The notes under the pieces are model-generated. The model was not told where the DNA came from. It ran no database searches and saw only the letters and a list, made by a program, of their open reading frames with translations. Shown here piece by piece: positions 8,223 through 16,099 of a DNA stretch of 64,000 bases. Positions within the stretch are counted from its first letter, which is position 1. Every line of letters begins with the position of its first letter. The stretch spans positions 28,028 through 92,027 of the forward strand of contig NZ_LAKD02000096.1 in the NCBI RefSeq assembly GCF_000968685.2, given 5' to 3'. The position numbers and the translations under genes are program-made. This DNA comes from Streptomyces antioxidans (GTDB lineage Bacteria > Actinomycetota > Actinomycetes > Streptomycetales > Streptomycetaceae).

Positions 8223-9433
8223 CTGTGGGGCTGATGGGTCAGGATGGTCCGTATGTAGTCCTCGACGGTGGTGTCCAGGCCCACGTCCCGGCCCGCCCGC
8301 TCGGACAACAGCCAGCGGTGCTCCAGCAGTTCGTAGTAGAGCTGCGCGGTGTCGGCCGCACCGCGCAGCTCTTTCGGCACGGTCCGTACCGTGGGCCGGA
8401 AGACATCGCGGACCCACCGGTGGGCAAGCACCTCCGGGCGGGCGCCGAGCGGATCGCCCGGCGCGTGGTCATCCTGGGTGGCCATCCAGGTCTCCAGGTC
8501 GTTCAGCAGGCTGCGGGCCTGGTTCTCCTCCGCGTCGAGCCCGGTCAGCCGTAGCAACTGCCGCTGGTGGTGGCCCGCGTCCACGACCTTGGGCACGAAG
8601 CTGACGGCGTCACCGTCGGGCGAGCGCTCGATCTGCATCTCCGCCACGTCGAACCCGAGGTCGTTCAGGCGGCGGACGCGCTGGTCGATGGCGTGGCGCT
8701 GGTCGAGCGGATAGACCGACTGACGCGTCAGCTCATGCCACAGATCGCAGTAGCGCTCCACGATGTCCTGCCCGAAGAGCACCGGGTCGACCGAGGGGTG
8801 CAGGGAGCCGCTGGCCTCCAGGTCCATCAGCTCGCCCGCGATGTTCACGCGCGCCACCTCGAGGTCGTACTCCCGCTGTCCGCTGGTGAGTTTCGGCTGG
8901 ATCTGCCCGGTCTCGGCGTCCACCAGATAGGCGGCGTACGCGCCCGCGTCGCGCCGGAAGAGGGTGTTGGACAGCGAGCAGTCGCCCCAGGCGAACCCGG
9001 CCAGGTGCAATCGCACCAGCAGTACGGCGAGCGCGTCGAGCAGCCGTCTGATGGTGCTGGGCCGCATGGTCGTCTGGAACATCGACCGGTACGGCTGCGA
9101 CCCCACCAGATGGCGGGTGATCAGCGCCGGTTCCAGCGGCTCGCCGTGCGCGTCGGTGCGTCCGGTCACCACCGCGAGCGCGTCCACCGCGGGCACCGCG
9201 AGCCGGTCCAGGTCGCGCAGCAGCCCGTACTCCCGCACCGCCGCCCACTCGCCGACCTCCTTGACGGCCACGATCTCGCCGCCCGCCTGCGCGAAGCGGA
9301 CGACATGGCGGGAGATGCCCCGGGGGAGGGCGACCAGGTGCTCCTCCGGCCACTCCGCCAGCGGGACGTTCCACGGCAGATCGAGCAGGGACGCCGGGTG
9401 CTCGGGCGAGGTGGCGGTGATCTGCAGCTCCAT
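8219..9433 (-). CDS. DUF4032 domain protein, kinase-like fold
   Basis: A 404-residue protein of the DUF4032 family, which has an N-terminal LPS-kinase-like (Kdo/WaaP) fold. Seen: IVAVKEVGEWAAVREYGLLRDL (kinase-like lysine and helix C), LALLVRLHLAGFAWGDCSLSNTLFRRD as the catalytic-loop equivalent with Asp-Cys-Ser-Leu-Ser-Asn, then AYLVDAETG in the DFG position. The C-terminal half (VERYCDLWHELTRQ to the end) is the DUF4032-specific helical region. Activity is untested in the family as far as I know. A GGGGTG site precedes the ATG. It is divergent from the AraC gene, with about 190 bp of shared upstream DNA. Confidence 0.85.
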   Translation of the reverse strand: MELQITATSPEHPASLLDLPWNVPLAEWPEEHLVALPRGISRHVVRFAQAGGEIVAVKEVGEWAAVREYGLLRDLDRLAVPAVDALAVVTGRTDAHGEPLEPALITRHLVGSQPYRSMFQTTMRPSTIRRLLDALAVLLVRLHLAGFAWGDCSLSNTLFRRDAGAYAAYLVDAETGQIQPKLTSGQREYDLEVARVNIAGELMDLEASGSLHPSVDPVLFGQDIVERYCDLWHELTRQSVYPLDQRHAIDQRVRRLNDLGFDVAEMQIERSPDGDAVSFVPKVVDAGHHQRQLLRLTGLDAEENQARSLLNDLETWMATQDDHAPGDPLGARPEVLAHRWVRDVFRPTVRTVPKELRGAADTAQLYYELLEHRWLLSERAGRDVGLDTTVEDYIRTILTHQPHS

Positions 9434-9502
9434 GACACCCCAGTGTGCGGTACGGACCTGTCATCGGAGCCGGTCGTACGGCGGACCGACGCACGGTCAC
9501 AT

Positions 9503-9517
9503 GGACAGATTCTGTCC
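9503..9517. promoter_or_regulatory. Palindrome GGACAGA-T-TCTGTCC between divergent genes
   Basis: Perfect 7-bp inverted repeat with a 1-bp centre at 9503-9517. A further half-site TCTGTC lies at 9551-9556, directly before the AraC-type gene. The position between DUF4032 (start 9433) and the AraC gene suggests a regulatory site for one or both. The binding protein is unknown, and the local AraC regulator is only a guess. Confidence 0.45.
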
Positions 9518-9629
9518 GGATACATACGCTGAAGATCCAATCGGACGAGATCTGTCAGTTCAGGGCCACACCATCGCGGACGCCTTCGCGGGCTGCGGCG
9601 GCCGACACCCTGAGGTTGATGAAGTGGCG

Positions 9630-10385
9630 ATGGTTGCGATGGAGAGGATCCGCCACGATCCCCAGGCGACGACGGGCCAGCGGCCACTGCCCGCCGGTGG
9701 CGGTATCGACGCGCACCGGCATGACGAGCACCAGATCGTCTACGCCGGGCGGGGAGTGCTGGCGGTCACCACCGACGCGGGCAGCTGGATCGCACCCGCC
9801 AACCGTGCGCTCTGGATTCCCGCCGGGACCGTCCATGAGCACCGCGCGTACGGCGCCACCGAGCTCCATCTGGTGGGGCTGGCGGTGGCGGACAACCCGC
9901 TGCGGCTGGAGCAGCCCGCGGTCCTCGGCGTCGGCCCGCTGCTGCGCGAGCTGATCATCGAGTACACCGCGCACCCGGCGGACCTGGGCGCCGAACGCCG
10001 TCGGCTGCGGGCCGTACTGCTCGATCAGCTCCGCCGCTGCCCCGAGCAGCCGGTGCATGTGCCCGCCGCCGAGGACCCGCGCCTGGCGGCGGTGTGCGCC
10101 CTCCTCCACGACGACCCTGCGGACAACCGGACCCTGCGGCAGCTCGGCGCCGCGGCCGGGGTCGGCGAGCGCACCCTGACCCGGCTGTGCGGGGCGGAGC
10201 TGGGGATGACCTTCCCGCAGTGGCGCACCCAACTGCGGCTGCACCACGCCCTGCGGCTGCTGGCCGAGGGCGTCCCGGTCACGGCCGTGGCCCATCGCTG
10301 CGGCTGGGCGTCGAGCAGCGCCTTCATCGATGTCTTCCGCCGGGCCTTCGGCCACACCCCCGGCGCCCATCGCACGCTCGGCTGA
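9630..10385 (+). CDS. AraC-family transcriptional regulator with N-terminal cupin
   Basis: A protein of about 250 residues. The N-terminal half is a cupin sensor domain (GGGIDAHRHDEHQIVYAGRG with metal-type histidines, then NRALWIPAGTVHEHRAYG). The C-terminal ~100 residues hold the two AraC helix-turn-helix motifs (TLRQLGAAAGVGERTLTRLCGAELGM and VPVTAVAHRCGWASSSAFIDVFRRAFGHTPG). The start is ambiguous: GTG at 9624, ATG at 9630 or ATG at 9639, with GAGG at 9612-9615 fitting the first best. A longer frame upstream runs through the divergent gene and is not believed. The target is unknown; the nearest candidate is the DUF4032 promoter. Confidence 0.88.
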   Translation: MVAMERIRHDPQATTGQRPLPAGGGIDAHRHDEHQIVYAGRGVLAVTTDAGSWIAPANRALWIPAGTVHEHRAYGATELHLVGLAVADNPLRLEQPAVLGVGPLLRELIIEYTAHPADLGAERRRLRAVLLDQLRRCPEQPVHVPAAEDPRLAAVCALLHDDPADNRTLRQLGAAAGVGERTLTRLCGAELGMTFPQWRTQLRLHHALRLLAEGVPVTAVAHRCGWASSSAFIDVFRRAFGHTPGAHRTLG

Positions 10386-10399
10386 CGCCCCGCGCCCGC

Positions 10400-10413
10400 G
10401 CGCTCAAGAGCGC
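10400..10413. terminator. Short hairpin between AraC and SpoIIE-type genes
   Basis: GCGCTC-AA-GAGCGC, a perfect 6-bp inverted repeat in the 57-bp gap between two convergent genes. There is no T-run; weak support. Confidence 0.35.
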
Positions 10414-10442
10414 CGTCTGACGGGGCTACCGCGCCGACCGGG

Positions 10443-13208
10443 TCAGCCCGAGATGTCCGCCCACTGGTCGAGGAGGGCGTCGTCCGTGACCTCGCCCAGC
10501 GGTGACACCGGGGCGGTCAGCGGCTGCTCGGCCCAGATGATCTTGCCATTGGGGGTGTAGCGGGTGCCCCAGCGCTGGGCGTACTGGGCCACGAGGAAGA
10601 GCCCCCGGCCGCCTTCGTCGGTGGTGGCGGCGCGGCGCAGATGCGGAGAGGTGCTGGAGCCGTCCGCCACCTCGCAGATGAGGGTGCGGGCGCGCAGCAA
10701 GCGGACGCGGCTGGGGCTGGATCCGTAGCGGATGGCGTTGGTCATCAGCTCGCTGAGGATGAGTTCGGTGGTGAAGCCGACCTCCTCCAGCCCCCATGCG
10801 CTCAGCTGCCCGGCGGCCTCGTTGCGGATGCGGGCCACCGCGGCGGGGTCGGAGGGCAGCTCCCATTCGGCGACGTGCCCGGGGTCCAGCAGATGGGTGC
10901 GGGCCACGAGGAGGGCGATGTCATCGATGGGGTGGGAGGACGCCATGGTGTCGAAGACGGCCTGGCAGGTCTGCTCCGGAGTGCGCTCGGGCAGTCCGGC
11001 GAGGGTGGTGCGCAGCACGCCGAGCCCTTCGTCGAAGTCCCGGCCGCGGTCCCGGATCAGCCCGTCGGTGAACAGCGCCAGTCGGCTGCCTGCGGGCAGC
11101 TCCAGTTCGGCGGTCTCGATGGGCTCGCCGCCCAGGCCCAGCGGCGGGCCGAGGGGGACCTCGGGGAAGGTGACGGTGGAGTCGGGGAGGACCACCGCCG
11201 GGCCCGGGTGGCCGGCGCCCGCCATCGTGCAGCGGCCGGAGACCGGGTCGTAGATGGCGTACAGACAGCTGGCGCCGCTGATCCCCGGGGCGTCGGTGCC
11301 CGCGGCGGCCTGGTCCTGGTCGAACCGGCTGACCAACTCGTCGAGATGGGCCAGGAGTTCATCGGGCGGCAGGTCGAGCGCGGAGAAGTTGTGCACGGCG
11401 GTGCGCAGCCGGCCCATGGTGGCGGCGGCGTGCAGTCCGTGGCCGACGACATCGCCGACGACGAGCGCGACCCGGGCGCCGGGCAGGGGGATGACGTCGA
11501 ACCAGTCGCCGCCGGCCCCGGCCCGGGCGGGCAGATAGCGGTGGGCCACCTCCATGGCGTCCTGTTCGGGCAGGCCCTGGGGCAGCAGACTGCGCTGCAG
11601 AGTGGCCGCCATCGCGTGTTCGCGGGTGTAGCGGCGGGCGTTGTCGATGGCGACCGCGGCGCGCGCGACCAGCTCCTCGGTGAGCGCCACGTCGTCCTCG
11701 TCGAACGGCTCGGCCTTCTCCGAGCGCCAGAAGGTGGCGACGCCCATGGTGACGTCCCGCGCCCGCAGCGGGATGGTGATCATCGAGTGGATGCCATACG
11801 TGACGATCTTGGCCGCCTGGTCGAGGTCCTGCTCCTGCCACCCCTCGTACGTCCGCAGATCCGCCTCGAGCACCGCGCGACCGGCGCCGAAGCCCCGTGC
11901 CTGGGGCGCGGCGCCGCTATAGGTGATCATCTTGCCGACCCGCCACAGCGGATGGTCGGAACGGATGCCACAGGTGGCGGTGCGGCGCATGGCGCTGCCC
12001 ACGGGCTCGTCGCCGCGCAGCACGGGGTCCACCAGGTCAACGGTGGCGAAGTCGGCGAACCACGGGACGGCGAAGCGGGTCAGCTCCTCGGCGGTCCGCA
12101 CCACATCGAGGGTGGTGCCGACCCTCGAGCCGGCCTCGTAGAGCAGCCGCAGCCGCCGCTCCGCCACTTCGGCCTTGCCGGACAGCGCGCGCAGTTCGGT
12201 GGAGTCGCGGAGCGTGGCGACGCTTCCGGACATCCCGCCGTCCCATCGGGTGGAGCGCTGGTTGACGGCCAGCAGCCGCTCCCCGGCCAGGTGCACCTCG
12301 TCGGTGGCGACCCGGCCCGAGGCGAGCAACTCGGCGGTGCGCGGCTCGATGCCGAGCTCGGTGACGGGGCGGCCCTCAGCGTCCGGGGGCAGGTCGAGCA
12401 GCCGGCCCGCCTCGTCGTTGGCGAGGACCAGACGGCCGTGGCTGTCGACGATGAGCACGCCCTCCTTCACGGAGTGCAGCACGGCGTCGTGGTGCTCGTA
12501 CATGCGGGTCATCTGGGCGGGCCCGAGCCCCCGCGTCTGCCGCCGCAGCCGCCCGCCGACCAGCGCGGTCCCGCCGGTGGCGAGCGCGAGCGCACCGGCG
12601 GCGGAGCCGAAGACCAGCGGCAGCTGGCGCTCGACCCGGCCGCTCACATCGGCGGCGGTCATCCCGGCGCACACCACGCCGACCACGGTGCCGTCGCCCT
12701 TGGGGATCGGGACGGTGGCCTGGACCTCCCGGCCGAGGGGACCCTGAACGGACTCGGTGACGATCTTGCCCTTCACCACCGGCCGCCAGTCGGCCACCAC
12801 CGTCTTGCCGATGTACTGCGGCTTGGGGTGGGTGTAGCGGATGCCGTGGGTGTTCGCCACGACCACGAAGTCCAGATGCGCCCGGCGACGGGTCGCCTCG
12901 GCCCGCGGCTGGAGCACGGCGGTCGGATTCTCGGCCTTCATCGCGGACGCGGTGCCCGGGGAGGTGGCGAACGTCTGGGCGACGGCGGTGGCGCGGTTAA
13001 GGGCCTCCTGCTCGCTGTCGATACGGGCCTGGAGGATGAGCGCCGTCGTGGCCGCCACGATGAGCAGGCACACGAGCACGACTTGGACAGCGAAAACCTG
13101 CCCGGCGATGCTGCGCGCGCTCAAGCTGCGCAAGCTCAGGAGCGAGCGGAACCGCGTCCGGGAGGGGGTGTGTGGGGCAAGCCTTGATCGACCGAAAACT
13201 CCGACCAC
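10443..13208 (-). CDS. Membrane sensor SpoIIE/PP2C phosphatase with PAS, GAF and HATPase domains
   Basis: A 921-residue signalling protein. Order seen: TM helix at about residues 37-60; an extracytoplasmic sCache-like sensor at about 61-190 (FVVVANTHGIRYTHPKPQYIG); a second TM at about 195-218; a PAS domain (VLHSVKEGVLIVDSHGRLVLANDEAG); a GAF domain (LLYEAGSRVGTTLDVVRTAEELTRF onward); a PP2C/SpoIIE phosphatase (YLPARAGAGGDWFDVIPL, VVGDVVGHGLHAA, LFTDGLIRDRG, PIDDIALLVART); and a C-terminal HATPase_c anti-sigma kinase-like domain (ILSELMTNAIRYG, EGGRGLFLVAQYA). It would dephosphorylate anti-anti-sigma factors and might also act as anti-sigma kinase. GTG start behind AGGAAGGGGGC. No cognate STAS partner is adjacent. 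Confidence 0.93.
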   Translation of the reverse strand: MVGVFGRSRLAPHTPSRTRFRSLLSLRSLSARSIAGQVFAVQVVLVCLLIVAATTALILQARIDSEQEALNRATAVAQTFATSPGTASAMKAENPTAVLQPRAEATRRRAHLDFVVVANTHGIRYTHPKPQYIGKTVVADWRPVVKGKIVTESVQGPLGREVQATVPIPKGDGTVVGVVCAGMTAADVSGRVERQLPLVFGSAAGALALATGGTALVGGRLRRQTRGLGPAQMTRMYEHHDAVLHSVKEGVLIVDSHGRLVLANDEAGRLLDLPPDAEGRPVTELGIEPRTAELLASGRVATDEVHLAGERLLAVNQRSTRWDGGMSGSVATLRDSTELRALSGKAEVAERRLRLLYEAGSRVGTTLDVVRTAEELTRFAVPWFADFATVDLVDPVLRGDEPVGSAMRRTATCGIRSDHPLWRVGKMITYSGAAPQARGFGAGRAVLEADLRTYEGWQEQDLDQAAKIVTYGIHSMITIPLRARDVTMGVATFWRSEKAEPFDEDDVALTEELVARAAVAIDNARRYTREHAMAATLQRSLLPQGLPEQDAMEVAHRYLPARAGAGGDWFDVIPLPGARVALVVGDVVGHGLHAAATMGRLRTAVHNFSALDLPPDELLAHLDELVSRFDQDQAAAGTDAPGISGASCLYAIYDPVSGRCTMAGAGHPGPAVVLPDSTVTFPEVPLGPPLGLGGEPIETAELELPAGSRLALFTDGLIRDRGRDFDEGLGVLRTTLAGLPERTPEQTCQAVFDTMASSHPIDDIALLVARTHLLDPGHVAEWELPSDPAAVARIRNEAAGQLSAWGLEEVGFTTELILSELMTNAIRYGSSPSRVRLLRARTLICEVADGSSTSPHLRRAATTDEGGRGLFLVAQYAQRWGTRYTPNGKIIWAEQPLTAPVSPLGEVTDDALLDQWADISG

Positions 13209-13325
13209 GCCCCCTTCCTACCATTTATTCCCGACCGACCGGGAAGCCTCGGGACGGACGATCCCTGCCCGTCCCGAAACGTGATACACCTCGGCACGGT
13301 ACGTGGCTCCCCGCCCACACACCGC

Positions 13326-13700
13326 TCACACATCGAGTCGGAGGGCCACATCGCGCATCGCGGCCCGCACGGTGTTCAAATCCGCCCGCGCCCGGTCGGC
13401 CACCAGATAGAGGAAGACCCCCTGGCTGGCGCGTCGGCTGAGCGGGCGGATCACGTGGTACTCGGCGTCCAGCGTAACGACGATGTCCTCGAGCCGTTCC
13501 GGGCTGTAGCCGAGCAATTCCAGGGTGGACAGCTTGGCCCGCAGCACATCCGTGTCCCCGTAGGCCACCTTCTCCAGGTCCGGCCCCTGCGGGGTCTGGA
13601 CGGCGCCCAGGGTGATCCGGCTCAGGTAGTCGACGAGCGAGGCGGCGAGTGCGCCCTCGCACGCCATCATCTCGCGCAGCGACTCCTGGATATCGGTCAT
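13326..13700 (-). CDS. Roadblock/LC7-like small protein
   Basis: A 124-residue protein starting MTDIQESLREMMACEGALAASLVDYLSRITLG, which resembles the N-terminal helix and first strand of Streptomyces roadblock/LC7-fold proteins. The start at 13700 is preceded by GGAGG about 10 bases upstream; the longer frame to 13772 lacks such a site. The rest (LSTLELLGYSPERLEDIVVTLDAEYHVIRPLS, then GVFLYLVADRARADLNTVRAAMRDV) fits the alternating strands of that fold. Such proteins usually work with small Ras-like GTPases, none of which is adjacent, so its partner is unknown. It lies 117 bp upstream of the SpoIIE-type gene on the same strand and may be part of the same signalling unit. Confidence 0.7.
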   Translation of the reverse strand: MTDIQESLREMMACEGALAASLVDYLSRITLGAVQTPQGPDLEKVAYGDTDVLRAKLSTLELLGYSPERLEDIVVTLDAEYHVIRPLSRRASQGVFLYLVADRARADLNTVRAAMRDVALRLDV

Positions 13701-13894
13701 GGCCCGTCGTCCTCCGGGACCCTGGAGGTCATGTCCACATGTTTCATCCTTGCACAGGGGCCACCGGTGCACTCCCGTGTGCGGCTGTCCGTGGTGGCGG
13801 GCGACCTGTCCGTGGTGGCGGGCGGCCGATCGTCCTATCCTGCGCAGGCGTTGATCGACTTCGGATTGAATCGTTTGCTTCCGCTGGAGGACGC

Positions 13895-15295
13895 ATGACC
13901 GTCGGCAGCACCCCGTCCCGGGCCGTGGTGGTGGGCACCGGCTCCCGGGCTCAGATGTTCACCGAGGCGCTGGCCCGCCGCCCGGGGCTGAGGGTCGCCG
14001 CGCTGTGCGACCCCAACCCCGTGCGCATCGCCCACCACCAGCGGCTGCTGGAGGAGGCGGGCGAGCCGGAGGCCGCCGCCTGGAACCCGGCGGAGTTCGA
14101 GCGGCGACTGCGCGCGGACGACATCCAGGAGGTGGTGGTGACCTGTGTGGACGCGCTGCACGACGCGTACATCGTGCCCGCGCTGCGGGCCGGCTGCCGG
14201 GTGGTCACCGAGAAGCCGATGACGACCGACGCGGCCAAGTGCCGCCGCATCCTGGAGACGGTCCGGGAGACCGGCAACCAGCTGGCGGTCGCCTTCAACT
14301 ACCGCTTCAACCCGGTGCACGAGGAGGTCCACCGGCAGCTTTCCGGCGGCGCCATCGGCGCGGTGGTTTCGGTGCACTTCGAGTGGCTGCTGGACACCCG
14401 GCACGGCGCCGACTACTTCCGCCGCTGGCACCGCGAGAAGGAGCGCAGCGGCGGGCTGATGGTGCACAAGTCCAGCCACCACTTCGACCTGGTCAACTGG
14501 TGGCTGGGGGCCCGGCCGGAGGAGGTGTTCGGCTACGGGCGGCTCGGCTTCTACGGCCGTGCGGCGGGCGAGCGCAACGGCTACCGGCGCGACTACGAGC
14601 GGGCGCACGGCGCCGCCGCCGCGCGGGACGACCCGTTCGCGCTCGACCTCGCCGAGAACGATGCGATGCGCTCGCTGTACCTGGACGCCGAGGGCGAGGA
14701 CGGCTACCACCGCGACCGCAATGTGTTCGGCGACGGCATCACCATCGAGGACGACATGGCGCTGCTGGTCCGCTACGACACCGGCGCCACCCTGACGTAC
14801 CACCTGACCGCCTACTCCCCCTGGGAGGGCTACCGGGTGATGTTCAACGGCACCCGGGGGCGACTGGAGCTGGAGGTCGAGGAGAGCGCGTGGCAGCCGC
14901 CGCTGCTGGCCACCGCCTCCGGCCGCGGCACCGTCCACGGCGACCGGGCCCTGGCCAACGCGGGCGGTCCGCGGCTGGTGCTGCGACCGCTGTGGGAGCC
15001 GCCGCGTGAGGTGGAGTTGCCGGCGTTCGACCACGCGGGACACGGCGGCGGGGACGAGCGGATGCTCGATGTGCTCTACGGCCCGGTGGCTCCGGCGGAC
15101 GGATCGGCAGGTCCGGCGGACGGCCCGGTGGCTCCGGCGGCGGCCACCGAAGTGGCGGCCATGGACGCCTCGGACGCCTCCCGCCAGCGGGCCACCGAGC
15201 AGGACGGGGCGCTCGCGCTGGTCACCGGGCTCGCCGCCAATCAGTCTTTCATCAGTGGAAGGCCGGTGGCCACGGCGGACGTTGTGGCGCTGTGA
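13895..15295 (+). CDS. Gfo/Idh/MocA-family oxidoreductase
   Basis: A 466-residue NAD(P)-dependent oxidoreductase, probably acting on a sugar or sugar-like hydroxyl. The Rossmann start is RAVVVGTGSRAQMFTEAL. The cofactor-binding EKPMTTDAAKCRRIL motif carries the usual catalytic-site lysine, followed by AFNYRFNPVHEEV and the substrate-domain HKSSHHFDLVNWWLGARPEEVFGYG. The start at 13895 follows CTGGAGGACGC. Near the C-terminus (15060-15180) there is a Pro/Ala-rich insertion encoded by a 21-bp direct repeat (15078-15098 and 15120-15140). The length exceeds the usual ~350-400 residues, partly because of this. The substrate is unknown. Confidence 0.9.
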   Translation: MTVGSTPSRAVVVGTGSRAQMFTEALARRPGLRVAALCDPNPVRIAHHQRLLEEAGEPEAAAWNPAEFERRLRADDIQEVVVTCVDALHDAYIVPALRAGCRVVTEKPMTTDAAKCRRILETVRETGNQLAVAFNYRFNPVHEEVHRQLSGGAIGAVVSVHFEWLLDTRHGADYFRRWHREKERSGGLMVHKSSHHFDLVNWWLGARPEEVFGYGRLGFYGRAAGERNGYRRDYERAHGAAAARDDPFALDLAENDAMRSLYLDAEGEDGYHRDRNVFGDGITIEDDMALLVRYDTGATLTYHLTAYSPWEGYRVMFNGTRGRLELEVEESAWQPPLLATASGRGTVHGDRALANAGGPRLVLRPLWEPPREVELPAFDHAGHGGGDERMLDVLYGPVAPADGSAGPADGPVAPAAATEVAAMDASDASRQRATEQDGALALVTGLAANQSFISGRPVATADVVAL

Positions 15296-15353
15296 CCGGG
15301 GCCTTCGGGCCAACGCGGCTCGTCCCGCCCGGCGTTCGGGCAGGATGAGCCGC

Positions 15354-16061
15354 ATGGACACGGATGCGATCACCACACCCCGGGCGCCCCTCTTCCGCAG
15401 TGCCGCCCGGCACCGCCGAAGACGGCTGCTCGGCTGGCTCGGGGCGGCCGGACTGCTCTGCGCGTGCGGTGCGCGGTCCCCGTCGGGAGTGGCCGCGGTG
15501 CCCGACGAGGACACGTCCCGCCCGGCGGCCCCCACCGCCTCGCCGCACACCACCGTGCCCACCGCCCCCGCGGCCTGCCCCGACTCGGGGGTGCTGCTGC
15601 GGGCCGCCGAGGCCGACGCGGCGATGGGGCTGCGGGTGCAGCGGATCGAGCTGGTGAACTGCGGCACGCGCGCCTACACGGTGAACGGCCATCCGTCCGT
15701 CCAGGTGCTGGACGAGGACCTGGAGCCACTGGAGGTCACGGTCAGCCACGGGGCCTCGGCCATCGCCACCCTCGACGGCTTCGAGACGGCCACCGGGCCG
15801 GTGCGGCTGAAGCCCGGTGAACGGTCGGTGGCGCGGCTGGCATGGCGGAATCTGGTGACCGATGTGACGCGCCCCGCCGCCGACGGCCGCTATCTGCGGA
15901 TCGTGCCGAACGGCGAGGACAACGCCGGGGGCAACGACAGCGGCGGAGGGGCGCAGACCGTGCCCGACCATATCGACCTGGGCACCACCGGCAAGCTGGG
16001 CGTGAGCGCCTGGGACCACCCGGCCCAGGATTCCCCGGAGAGCCCTGACGCCCGTCCGTAG
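15354..16061 (+). CDS. DUF4232-type secreted lipoprotein
   Basis: About 235 residues. The N-terminus is basic (RSAARHRRRRLL) followed by a short hydrophobic stretch ending GLLCACG, a plausible lipobox, so it should be a membrane-anchored lipoprotein. After a Thr/Pro linker comes a DUF4232-like domain: CPDSGVLLRAAEADAAMGLRVQRIELVNCGTRAYTVNG, then LKPGERSVARLAWRN. The ATG at 15354 has AGGATGAG 7 bases upstream; an in-frame ATG at 15345 is less well placed. DUF4232 proteins are common secreted proteins of unknown function in Streptomyces. It is 58 bp downstream of the oxidoreductase and probably co-transcribed with it. Confidence 0.85.
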   Translation: MDTDAITTPRAPLFRSAARHRRRRLLGWLGAAGLLCACGARSPSGVAAVPDEDTSRPAAPTASPHTTVPTAPAACPDSGVLLRAAEADAAMGLRVQRIELVNCGTRAYTVNGHPSVQVLDEDLEPLEVTVSHGASAIATLDGFETATGPVRLKPGERSVARLAWRNLVTDVTRPAADGRYLRIVPNGEDNAGGNDSGGGAQTVPDHIDLGTTGKLGVSAWDHPAQDSPESPDARP

Positions 16062-16076
16062 CCACCCGCCGGTGGC
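16061..16076. terminator. Hairpin between convergent lipoprotein and PKS genes
   Basis: GCCACC-CGCC-GGTGGC, a perfect 6-bp stem with a 4-base loop starting at the last base of the lipoprotein stop codon. It has no T-tract and lies between two convergent genes, so it could serve both. Confidence 0.55.
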
Positions 16077-16099
16077 GTCGCGGCCCTCGCGCGGCCCCG

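Noticed and set aside
8964..9629. Extended N-terminus for the AraC-family protein
   Set aside because: It would run through the divergent DUF4032 coding region and promoter; the cupin domain starts after 9630.
10641..13187. Plus-strand open frame of about 850 codons opposite the SpoIIE-type gene
   Set aside because: Antisense shadow without domains or ribosome site; the minus strand carries six recognisable modules.
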